Assembly (NCBI RefSeq): GCF_002954445.1 | Contig: NZ_MQWA01000001.1 | Location: 1,709,781 to 1,773,780 of the forward strand | Reading direction: 5' to 3' | Origin: Rubritalea profundi | GTDB taxonomy: Bacteria > Verrucomicrobiota > Verrucomicrobiia > Verrucomicrobiales > Akkermansiaceae | DNA: 64,000 nt | Shown: positions 16,276 through 25,635 of the stretch, one piece after another | How positions within the stretch are numbered: the stretch's first letter is position 1 | How the letters are laid out: every line of letters begins with the position of its first letter | Notes under the pieces: generated by a model | Told to the model about the DNA's origin: nothing | Databases searched by the model: none | Seen by the model: the letters and a program-made list of their open reading frames with translations, nothing else | Made by a program: the position numbers and the translations under genes

Positions 16276-17769
16276 TTAGAGTTCTAACCTAGAAATGATG
16301 ATCGGTTGGCTGAGCACCTTGCCATTGCGGATCACATAGATTTCTGTCTCCATTTTTGTAGCTGTCATACCAATGAGATCGTAGAATTCGTTAGGCTGGT
16401 TGATTCGGTATTGGTTCACTTGATAAATGATATCGTTAGGTTGGATACTGCCCACGGCGGCTGATTTATCCATCACTCTAGTGACGCGAACTCCTGAGAT
16501 TCCTGAGCGACGGTGGCGCGTACTGAGGTAGGTAACGGCCACTCCCATACTGCGGAGGATTTTCTCGGATTGGTCAATTCTTGATGCTGGGACTGTAGCG
16601 AGGTCTTTGTTAAATTCTTCAAGCGTGACGGTGGTGTCTACTTCTCGTTTGTTGCGCCAGACTTTGATCTCTACTAGCTTTGCTACTTCGCTGCGTTGGA
16701 TTAAGCCAATGAGATGATCTGGGTCACGGACGGGTCGCTTGTCATAGCTGATGACGATGTCATTTTTTTTGAGTCCAGCCTTGGCTGCAGGTGTGCGTGG
16801 GCCTACATCATCGATCAATGCGCCATATTTTTTTGATACGACAATGCTGTGCGCCGTGCGCTCACTAACGCTGAATGAAACGCCTAGGAAACCACGGACT
16901 GGGCGACCACGTTTGATAATGTCTATAAGGGTACGTTGGGCAATGTTAGATGGAATAGAGAAACTAATTCCTTGGAAGCCTGGGTTTTTCTCATCATTGG
17001 TAAAGATACTGGAGTTGATGCCTATGATCTCACCGTAGATGTTTACTAATGGTCCACCAGAGTAGCCAGGGTTGATGGCAGCAGAGCTTTGAAGTAATCC
17101 TCCTTGTAAATCAGATATAGAACGCTCACGAGCAGATATGACTCCTTGGGTGATAGATTTACCAATTCCAAATGGGTTACCGAAAGCGAGTACGATATTA
17201 CCCTCGCGGACGGCATCTGAGTCACCAAAGCTGATAGCCTCGAACGGTCCTTCGTTCTGCAGTTTGAGTACAGCAATGTCGAGAGCTGAGTCCATGCCGA
17301 TAATCGAAGCTTGAAAAGTTCTCCCATCAGCTAAACGCACGTCGATTTTCTCCATTCTAGCAACCACGTGGTAGTTAGTAAGGACGTGACCTTCACGGCT
17401 CACAATCACTCCAGACCCCTGCCCTGTGGTTGCTTCTCTTAGAGTGGATATACGGCCAAATCTATCACGCACTCGCTTACTTTCGTGGCCAGCGGTATTG
17501 ATGCTTACTACGGAGGGCATGACAGCTGCTGAGATACGGGTGTATTCGTCATTGAGCTGGCTCAGAATGCTGACGTCCTTTTTTGTGAGCGCTGGTTTAA
17601 GTTTTAACGTGACCTGATCGGGTGTGTTTTGTTGGTAAACGGGTTCAGAATTTCGAAGAAATTCTAACAACCCAGGACTGTTGGAAATTTTACGTAAAAC
17701 GACGACGACCAAAAACGCACTGAGTAGTACGATGGTGGTGACCAAAAATCTGCGATAACCATCTTTCAT
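16276..17769 (-). CDS. HtrA/DegP-type serine protease with two PDZ domains
   Basis: Periplasmic quality-control protease, 497 residues. Residues 8-25 form an uncleaved membrane anchor or signal. The trypsin-like domain has His134 (LTNYHVV), Asp164 (ALDIAVLK) and Ser237 (NPGYSGGPLV); the usual Asn before Ser is Tyr here. PDZ1 covers about 292-385 (GFLGVSFS ... TVTLEEF). PDZ2, at about 408-495, is more divergent (SGVRVTRVMDKSAAVGSIQ). The triad is complete, so activity is expected. Transcribed away from the adjacent Lon-like pseudogene, which lies upstream on the same strand. Confidence 0.93.
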   Translation of the reverse strand: MKDGYRRFLVTTIVLLSAFLVVVVLRKISNSPGLLEFLRNSEPVYQQNTPDQVTLKLKPALTKKDVSILSQLNDEYTRISAAVMPSVVSINTAGHESKRVRDRFGRISTLREATTGQGSGVIVSREGHVLTNYHVVARMEKIDVRLADGRTFQASIIGMDSALDIAVLKLQNEGPFEAISFGDSDAVREGNIVLAFGNPFGIGKSITQGVISARERSISDLQGGLLQSSAAINPGYSGGPLVNIYGEIIGINSSIFTNDEKNPGFQGISFSIPSNIAQRTLIDIIKRGRPVRGFLGVSFSVSERTAHSIVVSKKYGALIDDVGPRTPAAKAGLKKNDIVISYDKRPVRDPDHLIGLIQRSEVAKLVEIKVWRNKREVDTTVTLEEFNKDLATVPASRIDQSEKILRSMGVAVTYLSTRHRRSGISGVRVTRVMDKSAAVGSIQPNDIIYQVNQYRINQPNEFYDLIGMTATKMETEIYVIRNGKVLSQPIIISRLEL

Positions 17770-17820
17770 ATATCTGCAAGAAAGGATGGCGGGTGGAAAA
17801 AATTCGGCAAGCAGCGAATG

Positions 17821-19634
17821 TTATTCTTCTTTTAGCTGAGTCCCACTGAGTCGAGCTAGGTCGACTTGGATTTCATTATTGAGAGATTTTAGTTCACGAA
17901 GAATCTTAATGGAAGCCTCAGAATAATAGGTAGTACTAGTCCTACTTTCATCCGTTGATTTTTTTTTAGCCCTGCTGAATCTGTGAAGAATCTTGCAAAT
18001 TTCATCGACCTTATCGTATACTTTTCGATCTTCAGTTGAGATGATGTTTCTGACAGTTTCTAAACCTTTGGATATTTCATCTCTTTGCTCCATCGCATAA
18101 CGCTCTGAGAATGAATCATCACCACCTCTAGTGAGTCTTCCGTTGATCGAATCAAGGAGGTATTTCATAGAAATGGCAAAATACTTACTTTCTAACAGGG
18201 AAGGATTTTTGCGTAATCCGTATTCGAATAGTATCTTAGCAGAAAGGTGGTTTGGCATGATTTCTACGACTTTTTCTAACTTTTCTCTGACGTATTTGTT
18301 TCCAGTCATTGAGCGCAAAGACTTGCGTTCAATAGCGCTTTTAACCTCTGCGAAAAGAGTGGTGGCTTCAGAGTAATCTACGTGATCTTTTTTACTAGTT
18401 AGCTTGCGCGACTGTGTTAGATTTTCTACTTCAATGACTTCATTTTGAATAAAAAATTATGGGTGGCCGAGAGCAAGGAGTTGGAGCAGGTAGTCTTCGC
18501 TACTTTGGCCCACAAGAACACGTGAATCACGCGCCTCTTCGGCAAGTAGAGCGAGGGTTTTCCAGAATTTTTGACTGCGCTTGAAATTGGCTTTTTTATC
18601 TATAGATGAAATGACTAGAAGGTTCTTTTTCAATGGTGAGCCAAGTAATGCGGAATCTAGTGCAACAACGAGTGAACTTGAGGTTATTTATTTATCACTG
18701 CGGTAACTATAGGCCTGATTTAAACTGATAGAAAATTTTGAAGGTGGAATATTTTCCCACTGAGACTGCAGTGGCCTAATCACACTCCATGAGAGATGAG
18801 CTAGATAGTCGTTTATATAGTAGGGTTTCGAAGCAAAGGTGGATTCTTTATCGCCCAGATCTGAGAATGGGTTGATCTGAATTTTTATATTATTGAGTCC
18901 GCTAGAGAAGACTTGCCTGTGATATTCACCAACAAGTTCGTAGGTTGTGATTGGAGCTAAGACAACGAGATCTTTGATTCTCCATTCAGCTGTTGAAGGT
19001 TGTTTTTCGACTTCTATTTTAGCCGTTGGAGTGTCGATATTCGGTTTAGAAATAGCTTCAACCTCGCTGTGTTTGACATGATCGTTACTAGCTATTTTAG
19101 GAGCATCAATGTGGTCGAGTTTATCGTAGTTAGCAATGGAGTTTTTCAAAGATGATCGGGTGCTGAAAACTGAGCCAGTGGGGAATTTTGTGGGGCTATA
19201 GCAGCTATGGCATCCTTAGTGAGATGGACTAAAACTTTACCCTCAGAGTTTGATTCTTCAGTTACTAGGTATTCTAAAATACCAAGCAAACGGTTCTGTT
19301 TATGCTTATTAAGCTTTTCGTTTGGCTTAGTTTGAGTTCCCTGCTTGAGCTTCAAATTAGCTGCAGAGACTTGTAGCAGTGATTTATCAAGTTGTTCTGC
19401 AAGAGCTAGGAGCTTTGCACTGGCTTTGAGTTTCTTAGGGTCTTTACTACCCGCTTGTTGTTCGGCCAGCTCGGTCAGGTATATGGCCATCCAGTGCATC
19501 GTATTACTATCGAGCGGGATTTGGTCAATTTTGACTAGGGTCTTACCCTCAAGGTTTGGTTCAATATATTTAGCAGCGTAGGAGCTGGAAGCACATACAG
19601 TGAGTGTGGCGAGGCCGAGTAAGAACTGTTTCAT
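17821..19634 (-). pseudogene. Exported Lon-like (S16-type) protease-domain protein, decayed
   Basis: One ancestral gene broken in three places. From Met at 19634 (signal peptide MKQFLLGLATLTVCASSS) frame one runs to TGA at 19146-19148, and the sequence continues in the next frame from a TTG at 19149. That frame is then cut by TAA at 18688-18690 and TAA at 18457-18459, yet the protein goes on in phase on both sides (SSSLVVALDSALLG, KKNLLVISSIDKKANFKRSQ, FFIQNEVIEVENL, MPNHLSAKILFEYGLRKNPS). The SSSL...LLG and downstream Lys pattern resembles the Ser-Lys dyad region of S16 peptidases; this family call is moderate. Two stops and a frameshift make a functional product unlikely. Confidence 0.7.
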
Positions 19635-19703
19635 TTCTAAATGCGGTAGTCTACCAACTTTATACGTACACAATCAAGGATAGTTACGGCTTGTCCTATA
19701 ATT

Positions 19704-20141
19704 ATGCCAGCTCTAAAAGTGCGCATGCCAGAATTGATGCCAGTTTACGAGACTCAAGAAGAGGTGATGTTCTTCGACACCGATATCGGTGGTGTAGTCC
19801 ACAATATTGCCTATCTCAGAATGATTGAAACCTGCCGCACTAAGTTGGCTACTGAAAAAATGGGGATGAACCTCAAATCGATGGCCGACACCGGCCTCTA
19901 CCCGGTTGTTGTGCGTACTGAAATTGATTACAAATACCCAGCGACTTTGGGCCACAAGTTGACAATCAAAGGTCGGTTAGAAAGTTTAGAAAAGGTCAAG
20001 TTCTGGGTCTCCTTTGAGGTTTACGCAGAAGGTATCGATCGCTGCCTTATCACCTGTTGCCAAGCATTAGCAATGGTGCAAATGCCTGCTGGTCGTCCTC
20101 AACGCCTGCCCAAGGAATGGCGTGAAATGTGGGGAGAGTAG
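19704..20141 (+). CDS. YbgC/4-hydroxybenzoyl-CoA thioesterase family protein
   Basis: Hotdog-fold acyl-CoA thioesterase of 145 residues. The active-site segment FFDTDIGGVVHNIAYLRMIE contains Asp27, aligned with the catalytic Asp of the 4HBT class, followed by the hotdog helix. IDYKYPATLGHKLTIKGRL and the VKFWVSFEVYAEG strand complete the fold. It would cleave short-chain or aromatic acyl-CoA in the cytosol. Single gene divergent from the Lon-like pseudogene. The substrate cannot be inferred. Confidence 0.87.
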   Translation: MPALKVRMPELMPVYETQEEVMFFDTDIGGVVHNIAYLRMIETCRTKLATEKMGMNLKSMADTGLYPVVVRTEIDYKYPATLGHKLTIKGRLESLEKVKFWVSFEVYAEGIDRCLITCCQALAMVQMPAGRPQRLPKEWREMWGE

Positions 20142-20210
20142 GAATTAGGGGGTTTCCATAAGTATGGCGCAACTGTTGACTATTGACCAATAAACCGTTC
20201 AACCAGTGAA

Positions 20211-20651
20211 CTATTCCACCAGTCTCTTCAGAGACTCGACTCTCTTCGCATTGCTGCCCATGTCTGAGAAACCGACGCGGCTGGCTGAGCGCAGGTGGAT
20301 ACAGCCGGCTTCTTTATCGTATCTGGCTTCAAAGTCTTCTTCAAAACCTAGTAGTGGTGTGCGGAAGACTGCGTGGAGGTAGTTTACCTCTGTTAAGATA
20401 AACCGCCCTGAGAGGCTCTCTACGGCGTCTTGTAGGTTTTCCCAGCTATCAACATGTTCTGCTGCTAACGGCGCGATGTTAGCTGTTTCTCCTTCGCTAC
20501 AAACGCTATTGGGCGATAGATTGTTAGGAGCCAGTTTACCATCAACGACACCATGCGCGGTATAGCGGGTATGAGACCAGACCGCTAGTAATTTGAGTGA
20601 GAGCACTCCCCCACCCAACAATACCACGACTGGCTCTACCCAATTAAGCAT
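20211..20651 (-). CDS. DUF1499 family protein
   Basis: 146 residues. A hydrophobic N-terminal segment (about 5-25) suggests a membrane anchor. The C-terminal domain has the DUF1499 pattern: LQDAVESL, the central YLHAVFRTPLLGFEEDFEAR and CIHLRSASRVGFSDMGSNAKRVESL. Function unknown in the family. It overlaps the end of mnmG by 8 bases on the same strand, so the two are translationally coupled, probably by accident of packing. Confidence 0.85.
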   Translation of the reverse strand: MLNWVEPVVVLLGGGVLSLKLLAVWSHTRYTAHGVVDGKLAPNNLSPNSVCSEGETANIAPLAAEHVDSWENLQDAVESLSGRFILTEVNYLHAVFRTPLLGFEEDFEARYDKEAGCIHLRSASRVGFSDMGSNAKRVESLKRLVE

Positions 20652-22515
20652 CTTGTTCGCGCTTCTTTTTATCGAGCCAGATGGAGAGTAAGGTCACATC
20701 TGCAGGAGTAATGCCTGTGATGCGCCCAGCCTGTCCAAGTGTTTGGGGGCGGATGGTAGAGAAGTTATGATTAGCTTCCTTCTTGAGCCCGCTGATCTCT
20801 GAGTAGTCAAGGTCGTCGGGGATTTTCTTGTGCTCCATTTTAGAGAGTCGCTCGACTTGCTTATGTTGTCGTACGATGTGCCCTTCATATTTAAAATCAG
20901 TTTCAACAACTGACCACAGATCGGCAGGGAATTTATCACGCATTTCCTGTGGGAGGTCTTGCCAAGAATTCTCAGCACGACGGAACCACTTGTTCAATCG
21001 CGTGGACTGGTAAGTTGTCTGACGTATGAACTCAGATGCTTCGGCTATGGTGGCTATTTTTTCTTCAGTGAATGTCTTGTGTTCATCACTGACGAGCCCC
21101 CTCTCGGCCGCTCTCGGTGTGAGGCGCAGATCCGAGTTGTCTTGGCGTAGCAGCAATCGATATTCAGCACGGCTGGTGAACATGCGGTAAGGCTCATTGC
21201 AGCCCTTGGTGACTAAGTCATCGATCATGACCCCGATGTAGGATTCATCGCGGCCTAGAATATAGGGATCTTCACCGCGCACTTTGAAGGCGGCGTTGGT
21301 TCCAGCCATGAGTCCCTGGGCTGCGGCTTCTTCGTAGCCAGAGGTGCCATTGATCTGCCCTGCAAAATAGAGGTTCTCTACCAGCTTTGTTTCTAAGGTT
21401 GGTAGCAATTGTGTCGGCGGACAGTAGTCGTATTCCACGGCGTAGCCTGGGCGGATGATCTCAGCATTCTCCATACCGACGATCGAGTGGATGAAGTCGA
21501 GCTGCACGTCATACGGGAGTGAGGTAGAAACTCCATTGATGTAGCACTCTAGGCTGTGGCGACCTTCAGGCTCAATGAAAATTTGGTGGCGTTCTTTCTC
21601 AGCAAACTTCACTACCTTGTCTTCGATTGATGGACAATAGCGTGGCCCTACAGACTCAATCTTACCTGAGTAGATAGGCGATTGATGCAGGTTGTTGGCT
21701 ATGATTTCGTGGGTCCTTGGATTGGTATAGGTAATCCAGCATGGAACTTGTTCCACGTGGAACGCTGGGTCGCCGAAAGGATTGAGAGTGAAAATGTCGT
21801 TGGGCTTCTTCGTTAAGGTGTGAGCCATGTAAGAGAAGTTAGACACTGGTGTATCACCATCTTGTCGCTCGCACTTCGAGTAGCCGATCGAGCGACCATT
21901 GATGCGGCATGGGGTTCCAGTCTTGAAACGATCCACCTCAAATCCGAGTTCTTTGAGGCTATCACTGACGGTGGAAATGGCGTCGCCCATGCGACCACCC
22001 TTTTCATTTTTGAGGCCAACATGCATCAAACCGCGCATGAATGTGCCTGCGGATAGGATGACTGATTTGGCTAGAATCTCCATTTCCAAGTTGGTGCGAA
22101 TACCATAGACTTGGTCGTTCTTGACTAGAATTTCAGCCACATTCCCTTGGTGCATATCGAGGTTTTCTTGACCCTCGATGATTCGCTTCATGCGGAATTG
22201 GTATGCTTTCTTATCGCACTGGGCTCGTGGAGCTCTGACGCTAGGTCCCTTTTTAGCATTGAGCATGCGGAATTGGATAGCTGTGGCATCTGTGTTTAGA
22301 CCCATGGCTCCGCCGAGCGCATCGATCTCACGCACTATGTGCCCTTTGGCGAGCCCACCAATCGCTGGGTTGCAGGACATAGCTCCAATGGTGTCGAGGT
22401 TCTGTGTGAGCATTGCGACTGAGCAGCCTAGGCGTGCGGCAGCCAACGCGGCTTCTACACCAGCGTGACCTGCACCAATGACGAGGACGTCGTATTCTTT
22501 CGGGTAGCGAAACAT
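20644..22515 (-). CDS. mnmG: tRNA uridine 5-carboxymethylaminomethyl modification enzyme MnmG
   Basis: FAD protein that, with MnmE, makes the cmnm5U modification at the wobble position of several tRNAs. 623 residues, full length. The FAD site is VIGAGHAGVEAA (Gly14-Gly19); also seen are IGAMSCNPAIGGLAKGH, RFKTGTPCRI, CPSIEDKV, YFAGQINGTSGYEEAAAQG and TSRAEYRLLLRQDN. MnmG (gidA) often lies near oriC. A parS site (21749-21764) is inside the gene and two more lie 59-98 bases upstream of its start. MnmE is not in the window. Confidence 0.97.
   Translation of the reverse strand: MFRYPKEYDVLVIGAGHAGVEAALAAARLGCSVAMLTQNLDTIGAMSCNPAIGGLAKGHIVREIDALGGAMGLNTDATAIQFRMLNAKKGPSVRAPRAQCDKKAYQFRMKRIIEGQENLDMHQGNVAEILVKNDQVYGIRTNLEMEILAKSVILSAGTFMRGLMHVGLKNEKGGRMGDAISTVSDSLKELGFEVDRFKTGTPCRINGRSIGYSKCERQDGDTPVSNFSYMAHTLTKKPNDIFTLNPFGDPAFHVEQVPCWITYTNPRTHEIIANNLHQSPIYSGKIESVGPRYCPSIEDKVVKFAEKERHQIFIEPEGRHSLECYINGVSTSLPYDVQLDFIHSIVGMENAEIIRPGYAVEYDYCPPTQLLPTLETKLVENLYFAGQINGTSGYEEAAAQGLMAGTNAAFKVRGEDPYILGRDESYIGVMIDDLVTKGCNEPYRMFTSRAEYRLLLRQDNSDLRLTPRAAERGLVSDEHKTFTEEKIATIAEASEFIRQTTYQSTRLNKWFRRAENSWQDLPQEMRDKFPADLWSVVETDFKYEGHIVRQHKQVERLSKMEHKKIPDDLDYSEISGLKKEANHNFSTIRPQTLGQAGRITGITPADVTLLSIWLDKKKREQDA
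21749..21764. promoter_or_regulatory. parS site inside mnmG
   Basis: TGTTCCACGTGGAACG contains the full 14-base palindrome GTTCCACGTGGAAC, the conserved ParB-binding core in many bacteria. It lies within the mnmG coding region. Confidence 0.82.
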
Positions 22516-22573
22516 AGCGGCAGAAACTTACTCCTGAGCTATAGGAAGGCAAGCAGGTATTCATGTAGTTAGT

Positions 22574-22589
22574 TGTTCCACGTGGAACA
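22574..22589. promoter_or_regulatory. parS site upstream of mnmG
   Basis: Perfect 16-base palindrome TGTTCCACGTGGAACA in the gap between divergent mnmG and pdhA. ParB spreads from such sites for chromosome segregation. Confidence 0.88.
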
Positions 22590-22612
22590 AGAAGTTAAAG
22601 TGGTGATCAAGC

Positions 22613-22628
22613 TGTTCCACGTGGAACA
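22613..22628. promoter_or_regulatory. Second parS site upstream of mnmG
   Basis: A second perfect TGTTCCACGTGGAACA, 39 bases from the first, in the same 248-base gap. No gene or other structure was seen in the gap. Confidence 0.88.
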
Positions 22629-22763
22629 ATGAATAGGGTTCATGACTAGGAGAAAAATAGTAATTGTTATACTAGCATTCGGACTTGCGGGAAGTTCTAA
22701 TAGGAGCTAAACGGTACCTTAGATCTAACTCGGCAGAGATTTAACATTAACTATCTAGTTACT

Positions 22764-23828
22764 ATGGCAACTACTACAGATTACTCTCAGGCACCTATCA
22801 ACCAGCAGCTGACGGCGGATGATAAGATTGGCCTCTACAGACAGCTAGCGCGTATTCGTCGTTTCGAGCAGGCAACCCAGAAACCCTATTCCCAGGGTAA
22901 AATGGGAGGATTCCTCCACCTCTACATCGGTCAGGAATCTGTAGCTGTTGGTACCATCTCACTCTGTGGAGCACACGATCACGTGATCACGGCCTATCGT
23001 TGTCACGCGCACGCTCTCTCTTGTGGGATGAACATGAATGAGTGCATGGCTGAACTCTTTGGTAAAGCGACTGGTTGCTCTAAAGGCAAAGGTGGCTCAA
23101 TGCACTTTTTTGCTCCTGATAAGAACTTCTGGGGTGGTCACGGAATCGTAGGTGGTCAGACTCCACTCGGTCTGGGTCTTGCTTTTGGTGAGAAATACAA
23201 GGGCAACAAAGGTGCTTGTCTTTGTTACATGGGTGATGGAGCTATCAACCAAGGTGCATTCCATGAGTCACTCAACATTGCAGAGCTGCATAATGTACCT
23301 GTGGTGTATATCATTGAAAACAACGGCTACTCAATGGGCACCAGTCAGAAGCGTTCCTCTGCTTACAAGGATACCCTCGCTCAGCGCGCTGACGCCTACG
23401 ATATGGCATGGGACAGTGTGGATGGGGAAAATATCTACGAAGTTCGCGCAAAGACTCAGCAGGCGCTTGAACGTGCTCACAATCAGAGCAAGCCAACAGT
23501 CCTCGAGATCTTTACTTATCGTTACTACGGTCACTCAGTAGCGGATGCGAACCACAAGAAGTACCGGACACCTGAAGAGATCGAAGACTATAAGAAGAAC
23601 CACGATCCAGTGCTACTCTGGCGTGCGCAAGTTATTTCAGAAGGTCTGCTTACTGAAGAAGAAGCAATAGCGATTGATAAAGAAGCTAAGAAGGAAGCAG
23701 CAGCTGCAGTCAAATTTGCTGAAGAGTCCCCTTTCCCAACAATCGATTCGATCTTTGAAGACGTCTACTGGGAAGTGGATAATAAAACTGAAGCTGGCAA
23801 TACTGGCCGCCATTTCTTCAACGACTAG
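22764..23828 (+). CDS. pdhA: Pyruvate dehydrogenase E1 component, alpha subunit
   Basis: Thiamine-diphosphate subunit of the pyruvate dehydrogenase complex; decarboxylates pyruvate and passes the acetyl group to lipoyl-E2. 354 residues. Strings: RIRRFEQATQKPYSQGKMGGF, the TPP motif GDGA (157-160) to NN (186-187), KATGCSKGKGGSMH and RYYGHSVADA in the phospho-loop region. The pair with the E1beta gene 37 bases downstream and E2 further on gives the function. It starts 135 bases after a parS site. Confidence 0.95.
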   Translation: MATTTDYSQAPINQQLTADDKIGLYRQLARIRRFEQATQKPYSQGKMGGFLHLYIGQESVAVGTISLCGAHDHVITAYRCHAHALSCGMNMNECMAELFGKATGCSKGKGGSMHFFAPDKNFWGGHGIVGGQTPLGLGLAFGEKYKGNKGACLCYMGDGAINQGAFHESLNIAELHNVPVVYIIENNGYSMGTSQKRSSAYKDTLAQRADAYDMAWDSVDGENIYEVRAKTQQALERAHNQSKPTVLEIFTYRYYGHSVADANHKKYRTPEEIEDYKKNHDPVLLWRAQVISEGLLTEEEAIAIDKEAKKEAAAAVKFAEESPFPTIDSIFEDVYWEVDNKTEAGNTGRHFFND

Positions 23829-23865
23829 TCCCCTTTCACTTACTACAATTTAACTATTCTTTAAA

Positions 23866-24849
23866 ATGAGAGAAATCGAATACAGAGATGCGCTCAACGA
23901 AGCTTTTGATGAAGAGCTTGCACGCGATGAGAACGTCGTACTTATGGGTGAAGAAGTTGCCCAATACAACGGAGCCTACAAGGTCACTAAAGGACTTTGG
24001 GACAAATGGGGCGACAAGCGCGTGATGGACATGCCGATCTCTGAAGCGGGCTTCATTGGTATGGGTGTCGGTGCCTCAATGCTCGGCGTTCGTCCTGTGA
24101 TGGAGCTGATGTTCTGGTCCTTCCACTCCGTAGCTTTCGACCAATTGGTCAACAATGCAGCCAACGTCCGCTACATGTCTGGTGGTCTTTGTAACTGCCC
24201 TATTGTAATACGTGGCCCAGCTAACGGCGGAACTAACGTCGGCGCTACTCACTCACATACACCAGAAGGCCTCTTCGCTGCTTTCCCAGGTCTTAAAGTC
24301 GTATCCCCTGCTACAGCGGCGGACGCAAAGGGCCTGATGAAGTCTGCTATCCGTGATAATGACCCAGTCTACGTCATGGAAAGTACCCTTCTCTACGGTG
24401 TTAAAGGACCTGTTCCTGACCCTAATGACGGCGACTTCACCATCCCCCTCGGAGTGGCTGATATCAAGCGTGAAGGCTCAGACGTGTCTCTCATCGCCCA
24501 TGGTCAAAGTGTTCTTGTCGCTCTTGAGGCTGCTGAGATTCTTCAATCTGAGCACGGAATCAATGCTGAGGTAGTAGACCTTCGCTCCATCCGCCCTCTC
24601 GATCAGGACGCTATCATCAATTCAGTCAAAAAGACCAACAGAGCAGTGATTGTGGATGAATCCAAGCCATTCTGTGGTGTTTCTTCACAGTTGATCACAC
24701 TGATTCAGGAATACGCATTCGATGATCTTGATGCCCCTATTAAGCGCGTTTGTTCACTCGATGCTCCTGCGATTTATTCCCCAGCTTTAGAGTCTGAACA
24801 GCTTCCGACACCAGCTAAGGTGGTCAAAGCTGTTTTGAGTATTTCATAG
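23866..24849 (+). CDS. pdhB: Pyruvate dehydrogenase E1 component, beta subunit
   Basis: 327 residues of the transketolase central plus C-terminal type. Glu at about 28-29 (VVLMGEEVAQYNGAY) supplies the TPP-activating region. Other blocks are DMPISEAGFIGMGVGASMLG, GPANGGTNVGATHSHTPEG, GLKVVSPATAADAKGL and the C-terminal VDLRSIRPLDQDAI. Forms the E1 heterotetramer with PdhA. A terminator hairpin follows at 24871. Confidence 0.95.
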   Translation: MREIEYRDALNEAFDEELARDENVVLMGEEVAQYNGAYKVTKGLWDKWGDKRVMDMPISEAGFIGMGVGASMLGVRPVMELMFWSFHSVAFDQLVNNAANVRYMSGGLCNCPIVIRGPANGGTNVGATHSHTPEGLFAAFPGLKVVSPATAADAKGLMKSAIRDNDPVYVMESTLLYGVKGPVPDPNDGDFTIPLGVADIKREGSDVSLIAHGQSVLVALEAAEILQSEHGINAEVVDLRSIRPLDQDAIINSVKKTNRAVIVDESKPFCGVSSQLITLIQEYAFDDLDAPIKRVCSLDAPAIYSPALESEQLPTPAKVVKAVLSIS

Positions 24850-24870
24850 ATTTTTGAATCATTTCTTGCT

Positions 24871-24896
24871 AGGGCGGCCTTAGAGTCGCCCTTTTT
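24871..24896 (+). terminator. Rho-independent terminator after pdhB
   Basis: AGGGCG and CGCCCT form a 6-bp GC-rich stem around a short loop, followed by a T5 run, 22 bases after the pdhB stop. Confidence 0.75.
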
Positions 24897-25027
24897 ATTA
24901 TATATCTAAAAGTTATTATGTGATTAACTATGTAGTATATTTTTGTTAATTTATAGTGCGCAGCTTAATATTTATGTAAAATTTGATTTGTAAGATTCGT
25001 TCAACAAACTATCCTCTATGCCTATCT

Positions 25028-25444
25028 ATGAAAACAGCACTTAAACTTCTAGCCACCGCTATGGTAGCAATGTTCTTCGCATCCTGCAGCCAGCAGGCAG
25101 TCTACTATGATGCCAGTGGTAACGCCGTTTCCTCCTCAGACTCCTTAAGTTCTAAGGGAAAATATGTGGCTCCTCCAGTATTCGAGTCAAAGCCTAGGAG
25201 AAGCTGGTTTTGCTGCCCAGAAGCCCAGAAGCCTAAGCCGGAAGTAGCTAAGGTTCGTAAGCCAAGAGTTAAGAAAGCTAAAACACAAGGCTGCACAAAG
25301 TGTTACTCAAGATTCTGTCCTAAGCCAGATTGCTGTGGAATAGTAAGCAAAGAGGTGCTCTCACGCGCTACTATGCAGGGTGGAACTGGTGAGCCTCAGT
25401 TAGGTCTCATCCCGACCATGAAGACACTTGCCCCTGAGCTCTAA
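25028..25444 (+). CDS. Small Cys-rich lipoprotein
   Basis: 138 residues from the ATG at 25028; a longer frame from a TTG at 24983 is less likely. The first 20 residues are a lipoprotein signal with lipobox FASC. The body is basic and low in hydrophobic core (SKPRRSWFCCPEAQKPKP, RKPRVKKAKT) and has eight Cys in the mature part, including CTKCYSRFCPKPDCC. No family recognised. It is bounded by terminators on both sides, between pdhB and pdhC, and so may be expressed on its own. Confidence 0.7.
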   Translation: MKTALKLLATAMVAMFFASCSQQAVYYDASGNAVSSSDSLSSKGKYVAPPVFESKPRRSWFCCPEAQKPKPEVAKVRKPRVKKAKTQGCTKCYSRFCPKPDCCGIVSKEVLSRATMQGGTGEPQLGLIPTMKTLAPEL

Positions 25445-25474
25445 TAGCTCCAAACATAGTCAAAATTTTATCTA

Positions 25475-25508
25475 AAAACCCGCTTGGCGTCAGCGAGCGG
25501 GTTTTTTG
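25475..25508 (+). terminator. Rho-independent terminator after the lipoprotein gene
   Basis: AACCCGCT and AGCGGGTT pair perfectly (8 bp) around TGGCGTCAGCG-type loop and are followed by T6. Confidence 0.85.
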
Positions 25509-25635
25509 CGCATGAATCGTCGTTGATCATGTGAATTGTCGTAGAAAAGACAGATATTCCTCTTGCCCATTGCTAGAGTTTGAGGGAAATATAGGCACCG
25601 CAACAATTGCGGTGATCATTTTTAAGAATTTAGTT

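Noticed and set aside
22977-22988. GATCACGTGATC palindrome in pdhA
   Set aside because: Shares CACGTG with parS but lacks the GTTCC and GGAAC arms, so it is not counted as a parS site.
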